Positions 40,850-50,419 of a stretch of DNA of 64,000 nucleotides are shown here, one piece after another (the first letter of the stretch is position 1; each line of letters starts with the position of its first letter). The translations under genes were made by a program, and so were the position numbers. Source of the stretch: Paraburkholderia tagetis (lineage in GTDB: Bacteria > Pseudomonadota > Gammaproteobacteria > Burkholderiales > Burkholderiaceae); NCBI RefSeq assembly GCF_022213065.1, contig NZ_JAKLJA010000027.1, positions 1 through 64,000 of the forward strand, read 5' to 3'. The notes under the pieces are model-generated. The model was not told where the DNA came from and made no database searches. It saw only the letters and a program-made list of their open reading frames with translations.

Positions 40850-42330
40850 ACGACCGCATGAATTCTCCTGTTGCGCCCGTCACGGGCGGCACCGGCCAGC
40901 GCGATCGCGTGGTGTGGTCCGAAGGCATGTTCTTGCGGCCACAACATTTTCAGCAGCTCGAACGGTATTTCGAGCGCTACGTGCATCTGCGCTGCGCGCC
41001 GCTGCAACGTTATTGGTGGGGCTTCGCGTCGCTGCAGGTCGACGAGGAGGCGCTCGCGCACGGCAAGGTGATGCTGCGTGCCGCGAGCGGCATGCTGCCC
41101 GACGGCACGCCGTTCGACTTCTCGCATCTCGACGAAGCGCCCGAGGCGCTGGAGGTAGGCGCCGAGGTGCGCGACACCACGGTCGTGCTGGCGCTGCCGG
41201 CCACGCGCAGCAGCAGCGCGCAGGTGACGTTCGGCGGCGGCGCGGCGGCGCTCGCGCGCTACGAGGCCTATGAAGCCGAAATCGCGGATGTCAACGAGGT
41301 GCGGCTCGAACCCGCGCTCGTACAGTTAGGACGGCTGAAGCTGCGGCTGGCGCTCGCCACCAGCGTGGACGACGACTGGCACGCGATGGGCGTGCTGCGC
41401 GTGGTGGAGCGGCGCACCGACCGGCAACTGGTGATCGACGCGACGTATATTCCGCCGCTGCTCGACGCGCATGCGCATCCGCAGCTAGCCGGTTACATGC
41501 GGGAGCTGGACCGGCTGCTCGCGCAGCGCAGCGAGCTGCTGGCCGGGCGTCTTGCGCAGGCGGGGCGCGGCGGCGTTTCCGAGGTCGCCGATTTTCTGCT
41601 GTTGCAGCTCGTCAACCGTTACCTCGCGGTGACGTCGCACACGTCGCAAACGCCCGGGGTCCACCCGGAGCTGCTGTTTCGCGACTGGCTCAAGCTCGCC
41701 TGCGACTTCGCCACCTTCACGGCCGCCTCGCGCCGGCCCGAGGTGCTGCCGCTCTATCGGCACGACGACTTGCGCGCGACCTTCGGCGAGTTGTTCGCGG
41801 AGTTGCGGCGCTCGCTTGCCACCGTACTCGACCAGAATGCCGTGCAGATCGCGCTCACCGACGCGGGCAGTGGCGTGCAGGTGGCCGTGATCGCCGATAC
41901 GTCGCTCTTGCGCGATGCGGGCTTCGTGCTGGCGGTGCGCGCCGACGTGCCCGCCGAGAGCGTGCGCACGCGCTTTCCCGCGCAGGTCAAGCTCGGGCCG
42001 GTCGAGCGCATCCGCGACCTGGTGCAGTTGCAGTTGCCGGGCATTCCCGTGCGTGCGCTGCCGGTCGCGCCGCATCAGATTCCGTATCACGCCGGCCATA
42101 GCTACTTCGAGATCGACAAAGGCGGCGACCTGTGGCGCCAGCTCGAGCGCTCGGGCGGCCTCGCGCTTCATCTGGCCGGCGAATTCCCGGGCCTCACGAT
42201 GGAGTTCTGGGCGATCCGCGGCGTGCGCACAGGCGACATGCGCGTGGGCGACATGCGCACAGGCGACATGCGCGTAGGCGACATGCGCGTAGGCGATGCA
42301 CGCGGCGTGCGCGAACGAGACACGCGATGA
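40846..42330 (+). CDS. tssK: T6SS baseplate protein TssK
   Basis: 494 residues. The N-terminal shoulder with VVWSEGMFLRPQHFQQLERYFE is the TssK hallmark, followed by a bundle and a receptor-binding-protein-like C-domain. TssK joins the baseplate to TssL/TssM. Right after the final conserved segment (GLTMEFWAIRGVR) comes an unusual C-terminal pentapeptide repeat [R(T/V)GDM]5 and a short tail, absent from typical TssK. Overlaps both neighbours by ATGA. Confidence 0.93.
   Translation: MNDRMNSPVAPVTGGTGQRDRVVWSEGMFLRPQHFQQLERYFERYVHLRCAPLQRYWWGFASLQVDEEALAHGKVMLRAASGMLPDGTPFDFSHLDEAPEALEVGAEVRDTTVVLALPATRSSSAQVTFGGGAAALARYEAYEAEIADVNEVRLEPALVQLGRLKLRLALATSVDDDWHAMGVLRVVERRTDRQLVIDATYIPPLLDAHAHPQLAGYMRELDRLLAQRSELLAGRLAQAGRGGVSEVADFLLLQLVNRYLAVTSHTSQTPGVHPELLFRDWLKLACDFATFTAASRRPEVLPLYRHDDLRATFGELFAELRRSLATVLDQNAVQIALTDAGSGVQVAVIADTSLLRDAGFVLAVRADVPAESVRTRFPAQVKLGPVERIRDLVQLQLPGIPVRALPVAPHQIPYHAGHSYFEIDKGGDLWRQLERSGGLALHLAGEFPGLTMEFWAIRGVRTGDMRVGDMRTGDMRVGDMRVGDARGVRERDTR
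42226..42300 (+). repeat. 15-bp tandem repeat at the 3' end of tssK
   Basis: Five 15-bp units (CGCACAGGCGACATG and CGCGTGGGCGACATG variants) encode RTGDM RVGDM RTGDM RVGDM RVGDA. The frame is kept, so unit gain or loss would only change tail length. Confidence 0.85.
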
Positions 42331-43778
42331 ATCCGCTCAACGGTCCTTTCCCCGCGCAACGCGAAGCCGAACGCGAGGCTGCACGCGCGACAGCCCACAC
42401 CAGCGCACGCGCTCCCGGTCACGCGGCCTTGATGGCCGCGCATCCGGACCTCGCTTGCGCAACGGGCAACGAGACGCAGCACGCCGATGCATCGCCCGGA
42501 GGGGACGCGCGCTGGTTTCCGGGCGCGGCGGCGGCGTCGGCCGCCTCGGCGGAGGGCGGCAATCCGCTCGTGGCCGCGGCCAACGCATTGCTGAACCTGA
42601 TTCCGCAGATTCGCTACACCGTGCACCATCCGAATCCGGGCTGGCTGCGCGAGCATCTCGCCAACGAGATCCGTCAGTTCGAGGAGCGCGCGCGCAGCGC
42701 GGGGGCGTCGCCGGAGCAGATCGGCGCGGCGCGCTATTGCCTGTGCACGGCGCTCGACGAGGCGGCGGCGCTCACGCCGTGGGGCGGAACCGGCGACTGG
42801 TCGGCGAATAGTCTGCTTGTGGCGTTTCACAACGAGACGTGGGGCGGAGAAAAATTCTTCGAACTCCTCAATCGTTTGATGCAGCAGCCGCGCGAGCAAT
42901 TGAATCTGCTGGAGCTGCTCTATTACTGCCTCGTGCTCGGCTTCGAGGGGCGCTACCGCGTGCTCGACAATGGCCGTGCCCAGCTCGACGATCTGCGCCA
43001 CACGCTCGCGCGCACGATCCGCGACGTGCGCGGCGACTACGACGCCGCGCTCTCCGCGCACTGGCGCGACGAGATCGCGCGCGAGGACCCGCATCGCTTC
43101 GCCATGCCGCTCTGGGCCTGCGCCGCGCTCGCCGTGCTGGTGGGCTTCGGCGTGTATGTCGGGTTCGATCTCGCGCTGGCGGGGCGCTCGGACAAGGCGT
43201 TCTCGACGATCGGCAGATTGCAGATTCCGGGCGTGCGCCTCCAGGCCGCCGAGCCGCAGGCGGTTCATCCGATGCCGCCGCCACGGCTTGCGGGCTTCCT
43301 CGCGCCGGAGATCGCCGAGGGGCTCGTGGCAGTGCGCGATGCCGCCGATCGCAGCGTGATCGTGCTGCGTGGCGACGGCCTGTTCGAATCGGGTTCTGCC
43401 ACGGTGATCGACCGATACCAGCCGACGCTCGCGCGCGTGGCGGCCGCGCTCGCGAGCGTGCCGGGCGCCGTCGTCGTGGCCGGGTATACGGACAACGTGC
43501 CGGTGCACAGCGCGCGCTTTCCGTCGAACTGGGACCTCTCGGTCGAGCGCGCCCGCGCCGTGGCGGGCATTCTTGCCGCGCGTCTGGGCGACGCCGCGCG
43601 CGTGCGCGCCGAAGGGCGCGGCGCGACCGATCCCGTGGCGCCCAACGACAGCGCTGCCAACCGCGCGCGCAACCGGCGCGTGGAAATCACCTTGCTCGCC
43701 GCGCCGCCGAAGCTCGCGGCATCGGGCGAGGGTATGGGCGGGGCCACGGGTAAGGCCACTGAGGGAGGTGCGCAATGA
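42327..43778 (+). CDS. tssL: T6SS inner-membrane protein TssL with OmpA domain
   Basis: 483 residues. A long N-terminal hydrophilic part, then the DotU domain (NPLVAAANALLNLIPQIR, RYCLCTALDEAAALTPWG, FFELLNRLMQQP, YRVLD), one membrane span (about 265-285) and a periplasmic OmpA-like peptidoglycan-binding domain (VAGYTDNVPV, SVERARAVAGIL, RARNRRVEI). TssL joins TssM in the envelope complex; the OmpA part fixes it to the cell wall. Overlaps tssK and tssM by ATGA. Confidence 0.92.
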   Translation: MNPLNGPFPAQREAEREAARATAHTSARAPGHAALMAAHPDLACATGNETQHADASPGGDARWFPGAAAASAASAEGGNPLVAAANALLNLIPQIRYTVHHPNPGWLREHLANEIRQFEERARSAGASPEQIGAARYCLCTALDEAAALTPWGGTGDWSANSLLVAFHNETWGGEKFFELLNRLMQQPREQLNLLELLYYCLVLGFEGRYRVLDNGRAQLDDLRHTLARTIRDVRGDYDAALSAHWRDEIAREDPHRFAMPLWACAALAVLVGFGVYVGFDLALAGRSDKAFSTIGRLQIPGVRLQAAEPQAVHPMPPPRLAGFLAPEIAEGLVAVRDAADRSVIVLRGDGLFESGSATVIDRYQPTLARVAAALASVPGAVVVAGYTDNVPVHSARFPSNWDLSVERARAVAGILAARLGDAARVRAEGRGATDPVAPNDSAANRARNRRVEITLLAAPPKLAASGEGMGGATGKATEGGAQ

Positions 43779-46700
43779 GCCGCGTGGGGCGTTCGGCATG
43801 GCACGCGCTGCGCGCGCTCGTGAGCCCGCGCGTGTGGGCCGTCGTCGGCCTCATTGCGCTTGCGGCGCTGATCTGGCTCGTGGGGCCGCTGATCGCCATT
43901 GGCACGTCCCGGCCGCTCGACAGCGTGCTCGCGCGCGTGGTCCTCATCGTGTTGATCTTCGCGGCGTGGGCGGCGCGCGTGGGGTATCGGCGCTGGCGCG
44001 CTGCGCAACTGAACGCGCAGTTGCTGAGCCAGTTGCGCGAGCCCGTGAATAGCCGCGCCGCGCCCGAGGAGGAAGCGCCACACGCACAGGAGCTGCGCAG
44101 CCGCTTCGACGAGGCCGCGCGCCTTCTGCGCAGCGCGCGTCTCGGGAGCGTGCAGCACGGCGCGCAGTATGCCGATCAGGGCGGCGCGCAGGGCGGCCAG
44201 GGTTTGCGCGGGCGCGTCGGCCGCTGGTTCGACGGCCTCACGCGCCAGTATCTCTATCAGTTGCCGTGGTACGTCTTTATCGGCGCGCCCGGCTCGGGCA
44301 AGACCACGGCGCTGGTCAACTCGGGCCTCACGTTCCCGCTCGCCGAGCAGTTCGGCAAGGCCGCGATTCGCGGCGTGGGCGGCACGCGCCACTGCGACTG
44401 GTGGTTCACCAACGAAGCCGTCCTGATCGACACGGCGGGCCGCTATGCCACGCACGAAAGCAATCGCGCGCTCGATCAGGACGAGTGGTCCGGCTTTCTC
44501 GCGCTGCTCAAGAAGTACCGCGTGCGCCAGCCGCTGAACGGCGCACTGCTGACGATCAGCGTCTCCGATCTGCTGGGCGCTTCCGAAGTCGAGCGCACCG
44601 GCCATGCGATGGCGCTGCGCAAGCGCTTGCAGGAGTTGCGCACGGAGCTGGGCATCCAGTTCCCTGTCTATGTGCTCGTGACCAAGGCGGACCTGCTCTC
44701 GGGCTTCACCGACTACTTCGCGCGCCTGAACCGCACCGAGCGCGCGCAGGTGTGGGGCTTCACGATCCCCCTCGCGCAGACCGAGGCGCGCGACTTCAAT
44801 CTGCGCACCGTGTTCGACCGCGAATACCGGCTGCTGCACCGGCGTTTGAACGACGCGCTGCCCGAGCTCTTCACCGCCGAGCCCGACGCGCGCCGGCGCG
44901 AGCTTATCTATTCGCTGCCGCAGCAATTCATCGGCTTGCAGGAGGTGCTCGGGCAATTCGTCGAGCAGGTGTTCTCGACCTCGCGCTTCGACGCCATGCC
45001 GCTCTTGCGCGGCGTCTACTTCACGAGCGGCACGCAAGAGGGCACCGTGTTCGATCGCGTGATGGGCGGCATCAAACGCTTTCTCAAGATCGATGGCGTG
45101 CCGCCCGCGCCTCACGCGGTGTCGTCGGCGGCGAGCGGGCGCAGCTTCTTCCTCAAGGATCTGTTGCAGGAATTGATCTTCAAGGAGGCGCGCCTCGCCG
45201 GCACCGACCTGCGCTGGTATCAGCGCCAGCGCATGCTCGCGCTCGCCTGCTACGCGGTGCTCGCACTGGTGCTGGTGGGCGCGCTGGCGGCGTGGGTGGG
45301 CAGCTACGCGCGCAATCGTGCGTATCTGGCCTCGGTGGAGGCGCGCGTGCCGCAGATCGACCGCGCGCTGCAAGGCGTGACGATCACCGATGCCGACAAC
45401 ATCGCGCGCGTGCTGCCGATGCTCGACGCGATGCGCAACATCGCGCACGTGGAGGGCGTCGATCCGTCCAACGCGCCGCTCGCGTATCGGTGGGGGCTGT
45501 TCCAGGGCGACAAGATCCAGTCGGCGGCCGATAACGTCTATCACCGCGCGCTGGACGAACTGCTGCTGCCGCTCGCCGCGCGGCGGCTCGAAACGGCGGT
45601 GCGCGATGCGCCGCCCGACGATCCCGCCTATGTCTACGCCGCGCTCAAGGCGTATCTGATGCTGTACGACAGCGCCCATTACGATCCGGATTTCGTGCAG
45701 GCGGTGCTGGATCTGGAGATTGCCTCGACGTCCAGCACGCATCTGACGCCCGCGCAGCGCAACGACCTGCGCGCGCACATGGCGGCGCTTTTCGCGGGCC
45801 GCGTGGTGGTCTCGCCGTTCGCGCAGAACGAGCAGATGGTGGCCGCCGCGCGCGACAAGCTCACGCAGCTCACCTTCGCGCAGCGGCTCTACGCGCAGCT
45901 TGCGCGCACGCTGCGCCCCGCTGCGGCGGCTTACGACGTGAACGCGACGCAGATGGCGGGCCCCTCGGGCGCGCTCGTGTTCCGGCGCGCGAGCGGCGCG
46001 AGCCTGAACGAGGGCGTGCCGGGGCTTTATACCTACGACGGCTACTGGAAGGTGTTCGACAAGCGCCTGGCGCCAGCGGTGGAAACCTTTGGCCGCGACG
46101 AAGTCTGGGTGCTGGGGCTGCGCGCGCCGGAGGCCACGACGCCGGCCGCCACGAACGCGCAAGCGAGAGACGTGCGCGCGCTCTACTTCGACGACTACAT
46201 CCGGCGCTGGGACGGCTATCTCGGCGATCTGCGCCTGCAGGGCACGGCGTCGATCGCGCAGACCACGCAGATTGCCCGCGTGCTGTCCTCGCAGGACTCG
46301 CCGCTCACGCGTCTCGCCGATGCCGCCGCGCGGCAGACCACGCTCACGCAGTACGCCGGTGGCGCGAGCGGGCTCGCTGCGGGCGCGCAGGACAAGGTGA
46401 ACCAGGCGCGCGAATCGCTCGCACAGATCTTCGGCCAGCCGCAGGACGGTGGCGATTCCGGTGGCGATGCGGCGGGCGGCGACGCGCGGCCCGAAGCGGT
46501 GGTGGATGCGCACTTCGCGGGACTGCGCGAGTTCGGCGGCCAGGAGGGTGGCGGCGGTGGCGGCACGAATGGTGGCGCGAATGGTGGCGCGAGCGGCGGC
46601 ACGAACGGCGGCACGAACGGCGGCGGCACGAATGCGGCCATGAGCGCGGTGCTCAAGTCGATCGACAACCTCTATACGTGGCTCACCGCCGCCGATGCCG

Positions 46701-47587
46701 CGCTGCGCGGCGGCGGGACGCCGCCGCAGTCGGACAGCGCCGATCAGATCCGCGCCGAAGCTGGCCGCATGCCTGCGCCGTTCCGGCAGATGCTCGGCGA
46801 CCTCGCGAACGCCGCGCAGGGCAACGTCATGCACAACATCGACCAGAACCTCGCGCAAAGCGCGTCCGTCAACATCGGCGACTTCTGCCGGCAGGCCATC
46901 GCGGGGCGCTACCCGTTCGCCCGGGGCTCATCGCGCGACGTCGCGCCCGGCGACTTCGCGCGCCTGTTCGCGCCAGGCGGCCTCATGGACGAGTTCTTCC
47001 AGAAGAACCTCCAAAGCCGCGTGGATGCGAGCGTGCAGCCGTGGCGCTTCATCGGCGGCGCTGGGGGTGGGGCATCGGGTGTTGCTGGTGTTGCTGGCGC
47101 ATCAGGCGCTCCAGGCGGTGCGTCGGGAGGTGGCGGACTGCTCGCCTCGTTCGAAAAGGCCGCTGTGATCCGCGACGCGTTCTTCGCTGGCGGCGCGCGC
47201 ACGCCCACCATCAAGCTGGAGATCAAGCCGCTCGACATGGACCCGGACATCGCCGAATGGACGCTCGACGTGGACGGCCAGCAGGTGCGCTACGCACACG
47301 GCCCGCAGGCGCCCGTGACGGTGCAGTGGCCGGGGCCGCGCGGCATGAACCAGGTGCGCTTGCAGATCGTCGAGCAATCGGGCGCGACCGATGGCTTCGT
47401 GACCGAGGGGCCGTGGGCGCTCATGCGCCTTTTCGATCGCGCCGCGTCAGGCCGGGCCGCGCCCGACCAGATGGTGGCCGGTTTCAACGTCGATCACCAC
47501 GCCCTCGCCATGCAGGTGACGGCGGACAGCGTGCGCAATCCCTTGCGTCTCGCTCAACTGGAGTCGTTTTCGTGTCCGGGGAAATGA
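43775..47587 (+). CDS. tssM: T6SS inner-membrane protein TssM/IcmF
   Basis: 1270 residues. Two N-terminal membrane spans (about 20-41 and 52-70), a cytoplasmic NTPase-like domain with Walker A GAPGSGKTTAL (Lys176) and DTAGRY, a third span (about 487-511) and a large periplasmic IcmF-related region ending in the TssJ-binding beta-domain (GPQAPVTVQWPGPRG). A Gly/Asn/Thr-rich repeat tract at about 926-954 (GGTNGGANGGASGGTNGG) interrupts the periplasmic domain and may be a flexible linker. Its stop overlaps the upstream candidate starts of tagF. Confidence 0.93.
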   Translation: MSRVGRSAWHALRALVSPRVWAVVGLIALAALIWLVGPLIAIGTSRPLDSVLARVVLIVLIFAAWAARVGYRRWRAAQLNAQLLSQLREPVNSRAAPEEEAPHAQELRSRFDEAARLLRSARLGSVQHGAQYADQGGAQGGQGLRGRVGRWFDGLTRQYLYQLPWYVFIGAPGSGKTTALVNSGLTFPLAEQFGKAAIRGVGGTRHCDWWFTNEAVLIDTAGRYATHESNRALDQDEWSGFLALLKKYRVRQPLNGALLTISVSDLLGASEVERTGHAMALRKRLQELRTELGIQFPVYVLVTKADLLSGFTDYFARLNRTERAQVWGFTIPLAQTEARDFNLRTVFDREYRLLHRRLNDALPELFTAEPDARRRELIYSLPQQFIGLQEVLGQFVEQVFSTSRFDAMPLLRGVYFTSGTQEGTVFDRVMGGIKRFLKIDGVPPAPHAVSSAASGRSFFLKDLLQELIFKEARLAGTDLRWYQRQRMLALACYAVLALVLVGALAAWVGSYARNRAYLASVEARVPQIDRALQGVTITDADNIARVLPMLDAMRNIAHVEGVDPSNAPLAYRWGLFQGDKIQSAADNVYHRALDELLLPLAARRLETAVRDAPPDDPAYVYAALKAYLMLYDSAHYDPDFVQAVLDLEIASTSSTHLTPAQRNDLRAHMAALFAGRVVVSPFAQNEQMVAAARDKLTQLTFAQRLYAQLARTLRPAAAAYDVNATQMAGPSGALVFRRASGASLNEGVPGLYTYDGYWKVFDKRLAPAVETFGRDEVWVLGLRAPEATTPAATNAQARDVRALYFDDYIRRWDGYLGDLRLQGTASIAQTTQIARVLSSQDSPLTRLADAAARQTTLTQYAGGASGLAAGAQDKVNQARESLAQIFGQPQDGGDSGGDAAGGDARPEAVVDAHFAGLREFGGQEGGGGGGTNGGANGGASGGTNGGTNGGGTNAAMSAVLKSIDNLYTWLTAADAALRGGGTPPQSDSADQIRAEAGRMPAPFRQMLGDLANAAQGNVMHNIDQNLAQSASVNIGDFCRQAIAGRYPFARGSSRDVAPGDFARLFAPGGLMDEFFQKNLQSRVDASVQPWRFIGGAGGGASGVAGVAGASGAPGGASGGGGLLASFEKAAVIRDAFFAGGARTPTIKLEIKPLDMDPDIAEWTLDVDGQQVRYAHGPQAPVTVQWPGPRGMNQVRLQIVEQSGATDGFVTEGPWALMRLFDRAASGRAAPDQMVAGFNVDHHALAMQVTADSVRNPLRLAQLESFSCPGK

Positions 47588-47589
47588 TC

Positions 47590-48357
47590 ATGAACGGCGC
47601 CTGCCTTGGCGCAGAACTCGCGTTGCCCGCCTGGTACGGCAAACTGCCGGGCGCGGGCGACTTCGTCGGCCGCCGCATGCAGGGGGCGCTGGCGCGCACG
47701 TGGGAGCAATGGCTCTCGCAAGGCATGGCGACAGGCCGCGCGAATCTCGACGCGCATGCGCCGCTCTGGAGCTTCGCCATTCCCGCTGGCAGCGGCGACG
47801 GCTGGGTGCAACTCGGCTGCGTGGCGCCGAGCCACGACCGGGTCGGGCGGCGTTATCCGCTCGTGGTCGTGCAGCCGTTCGCGCCGACCGGGTATGCGCG
47901 TGAGAGCGGACATGGGGTGCAGGGCGCGCGCGCGGGATCGGCGCTCGCCGGCGCCGACGCGCGTATCCGCTTGATGGTCGCCATCGTGCGCGACGCGATA
48001 CGCGGCGCGCTTGGGCCCGAGGACTTCGACAGGGCGCTTGCGCGGGGCCTGCGGGACGACGCGGATTCGGGCGCGGATGCGTTGCGCGTCGATGCATTGA
48101 GCGCGTCGGGTGCCGAGGCTTCGGACGCCGAGGCTTCGGGCGGTGATCAGTCGAGCGTCGATGCGTCGGACGTCGAGGCTTCGGCCACTGCCGGAGGCTG
48201 GCCGAATCTCTGGGAGTACTTCGATCCGAACGGCATGACGAGCTTCTGGTGGACCGATGCCGACGATGGCGCGCCGCGCACCGATGTCCACACCGGCGGG
48301 CTCGATGCCGCGCTGTTCCAGCGGCTCTTCGGCGAGCCGGGGGGAGGACGGCCATGA
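47590..48357 (+). CDS. tagF: T6SS-associated protein TagF
   Basis: 255 residues. The conserved TagF N-domain is clear: PAWYGKLPGAGDFVGRRM, LWSFAIPAGSGDGWVQLGCVAPSHDRVGRRYPL, and WPNLWEYFDPNGMTSFWW near the end. TagF is a post-translational repressor of T6SS in Pseudomonas. Start is uncertain among GTG 47572, ATG 47584 and ATG 47590; the GGGGA sits at the right distance from 47590. Ser/Ala/Glu-rich repeats between residues 155 and 205 (EASDAEASGG) are low complexity. Overlaps ppkA by ATGA. Confidence 0.87.
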   Translation: MNGACLGAELALPAWYGKLPGAGDFVGRRMQGALARTWEQWLSQGMATGRANLDAHAPLWSFAIPAGSGDGWVQLGCVAPSHDRVGRRYPLVVVQPFAPTGYARESGHGVQGARAGSALAGADARIRLMVAIVRDAIRGALGPEDFDRALARGLRDDADSGADALRVDALSASGAEASDAEASGGDQSSVDASDVEASATAGGWPNLWEYFDPNGMTSFWWTDADDGAPRTDVHTGGLDAALFQRLFGEPGGGRP

Positions 48358-50399
48358 CCGACTCGCACTACGCCGAAGCCGCGCCTCACACGGCGCGCGC
48401 AGGTTTGCAAGGAAGCTCGCAAAGTGGTTCACAAGGTCACGCGCAAGCGGGCGGCGATGGCGTGCGGCCGTTGCCGAACGGCCACCGGCTGGCGGGCTTC
48501 GAGCTCGACTCGGTGCTGGGCACGGGCGGCTTCGGCATCGTCTATCGGGCGTTCGATCGCACCTTGCAGCGCGCGGTCGCGCTCAAGGAATACATGCCCG
48601 CGATGCTGGCGTCGCGCGCCGGCGACTTCACGGTCGCGCTGCGCGCCGCGCGCTTCTCGCAAGCCTTCGATGCGGGGCGTGCCGCATTCCTGAACGAAGC
48701 GCGCCTGCTCGCGCAATTCGATCATCCGGGTCTCGTGAAGGTGCTGCACTTCTGGGAGAGCCACGGCACCGCCTACATGGTGATGCCGTTCTACGAAGGC
48801 CAGACGCTCGAGCAACTGCACAAGGGCGGCAAGCGGATGAGCGAGCCGGCGCTGCTGCGCATGCTGGCGTCGGTGCTTGGGGCGCTCGACGTGCTGCATC
48901 GCGCGCAGTGCTTTCATCGCGACATCTCGCTCGACAACATCCTGATCCTGCCGAACGGCAATCCGGTGCTGCTCGACTTCGGCGCGGCGCGCAAGCTGAT
49001 TGGCGACCTGGTCGACGAGACCGCGATGATGCTCAAGCCCGGCTACGCGCCGATCGAGCAATACACCGACGATCCCGCGTTCAGGCAGGGTCCGTGGACC
49101 GATATCTATGCGCTGGGTGCGCTCGCGCATGCGCTGATGACGGGCGAGCTGCCGCCGGCGGCAGTGGTGCGCAGCATTCAGGATCAGTACCGGCCACTGG
49201 CGGGGCGCGAGGAGGCTGGCGGCGAGCACGAACATGAGCATGAACATGGGCACGAGCATGAGCATGCGCATGAGCACTACAGCGAGCGCGTGAGGGCCGC
49301 CATCGACCATGCGCTTGCGCTGCGGATCGAGGATCGGCCAGAGTCGGTGGTGGCGTTCGCCCAGGCGCTCGGTCTGCACGAGCCTGCGCCGGGGGTGTTC
49401 GTGCCCGCCGGGTATGATGCGCCGGCACGGGTGGCGCATCATGGCGGCGAGCGCGGCGGGGCGGTTGCGGGTGCTGTGGCGGGTGAGGTTGTGGCGCGGG
49501 ACTCGATTGCTGGAGAACCGAGAGAGTCGCGGGACGCGGTGAAGGATGGGGGCGATGCGAGGGTGTCTGACACACCGACGCCTCACGCCGAAAAGCCTTC
49601 GGATATCGTGGCGAATGCGCAGGCGGCGTCGAAGTCGGCGGTAGCCACATCGGAAGCAAGCATGCGCGAGGGCGAATCGGCACAGGCGCAACCGCAGGCG
49701 CAACCCGTAACACAGCAATCGACCAGCAATCCTTCTGCGCCCGATATCGCGCAACAAAGCCGTTCGACATCCGAATCATCTGCGTCGCGCTTCACATGGC
49801 GGGCGATGCGCTTCCCCGTCCTGATCTTGCTGCTTGTTCTCGCGGTAGGCATACCGGCGCTGCGCTACGCGATCCGCACGCCGGCCGGCTCCACGCAGAC
49901 CGCTGCAAACCGCAGCGCGCCCGCCGCACCTGCCGCACCCGCTGCACCCGCTGCACCGGCGAGCCACGCAGCGACCTTGGCGCTCGCGGCTCCCTCCGCC
50001 AACACGCCCGCGCAACCGGCCACGAGCGGTGCTGCTAATCCGGCTGCGCAGGCGCAGCAGCAACCAGGTACGACCACCTCTGGCGCGGCGACGCCCGGCT
50101 CCAGCCCTGCGCCCGCCACGCCCGCTCAGGTCGAGCACCCGCCCCGGACATCGATTCCGCCCAACGTGCGCCTACCCGCGCCGATGCGTCCCGTGCGCGT
50201 GCGCTTCCAGGTGCTGCCGTGGGGCGAGGTCTACGTCGACGGCGTGAGGCGCGGCGTGAGTCCGCCGTTTCATACGGCGAGCCTTTCGCCGGGCACCCAT
50301 CGCATCGAGATCCGCAATGGCTCGCTCAAGCCTTACGTGCGGACGGTGACGCTCGATGCGGGCAGCCCACCGCTCGATATCAGCTACAAGTTCGAGTAA
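48354..50399 (+). CDS. ppkA: T6SS Ser/Thr protein kinase PpkA with PEGA domain
   Basis: 681 residues. Kinase domain with the glycine loop LGTGGFGIVYRA, Lys78, catalytic HRD at 188-190 (the loop reads FHRDISLDN), and DFG at Asp208. After it comes a His/Glu run (about residues 292-310), a Pro/Ala/Gln linker, a membrane span (about 486-507) and a C-terminal PEGA domain (FQVLPWGEVYVDGVRRGVSPP). It should phosphorylate the FHA protein TagH and is opposed by pppA. The His/Glu run is not a family feature and could bind metal. Overlaps tagF by ATGA. Confidence 0.9.
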   Translation: MTDSHYAEAAPHTARAGLQGSSQSGSQGHAQAGGDGVRPLPNGHRLAGFELDSVLGTGGFGIVYRAFDRTLQRAVALKEYMPAMLASRAGDFTVALRAARFSQAFDAGRAAFLNEARLLAQFDHPGLVKVLHFWESHGTAYMVMPFYEGQTLEQLHKGGKRMSEPALLRMLASVLGALDVLHRAQCFHRDISLDNILILPNGNPVLLDFGAARKLIGDLVDETAMMLKPGYAPIEQYTDDPAFRQGPWTDIYALGALAHALMTGELPPAAVVRSIQDQYRPLAGREEAGGEHEHEHEHGHEHEHAHEHYSERVRAAIDHALALRIEDRPESVVAFAQALGLHEPAPGVFVPAGYDAPARVAHHGGERGGAVAGAVAGEVVARDSIAGEPRESRDAVKDGGDARVSDTPTPHAEKPSDIVANAQAASKSAVATSEASMREGESAQAQPQAQPVTQQSTSNPSAPDIAQQSRSTSESSASRFTWRAMRFPVLILLLVLAVGIPALRYAIRTPAGSTQTAANRSAPAAPAAPAAPAAPASHAATLALAAPSANTPAQPATSGAANPAAQAQQQPGTTTSGAATPGSSPAPATPAQVEHPPRTSIPPNVRLPAPMRPVRVRFQVLPWGEVYVDGVRRGVSPPFHTASLSPGTHRIEIRNGSLKPYVRTVTLDAGSPPLDISYKFE

Positions 50400-50419
50400 T
50401 TGCGCCAAGGAGCCGAACG

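Noticed and set aside
43265..46858. 1197-codon open frame opposite tssL/tssM
   Set aside because: The sequence is an Arg/Ala/His-rich shadow of a high-GC gene. The rightward frame has clear TssL and TssM motifs.
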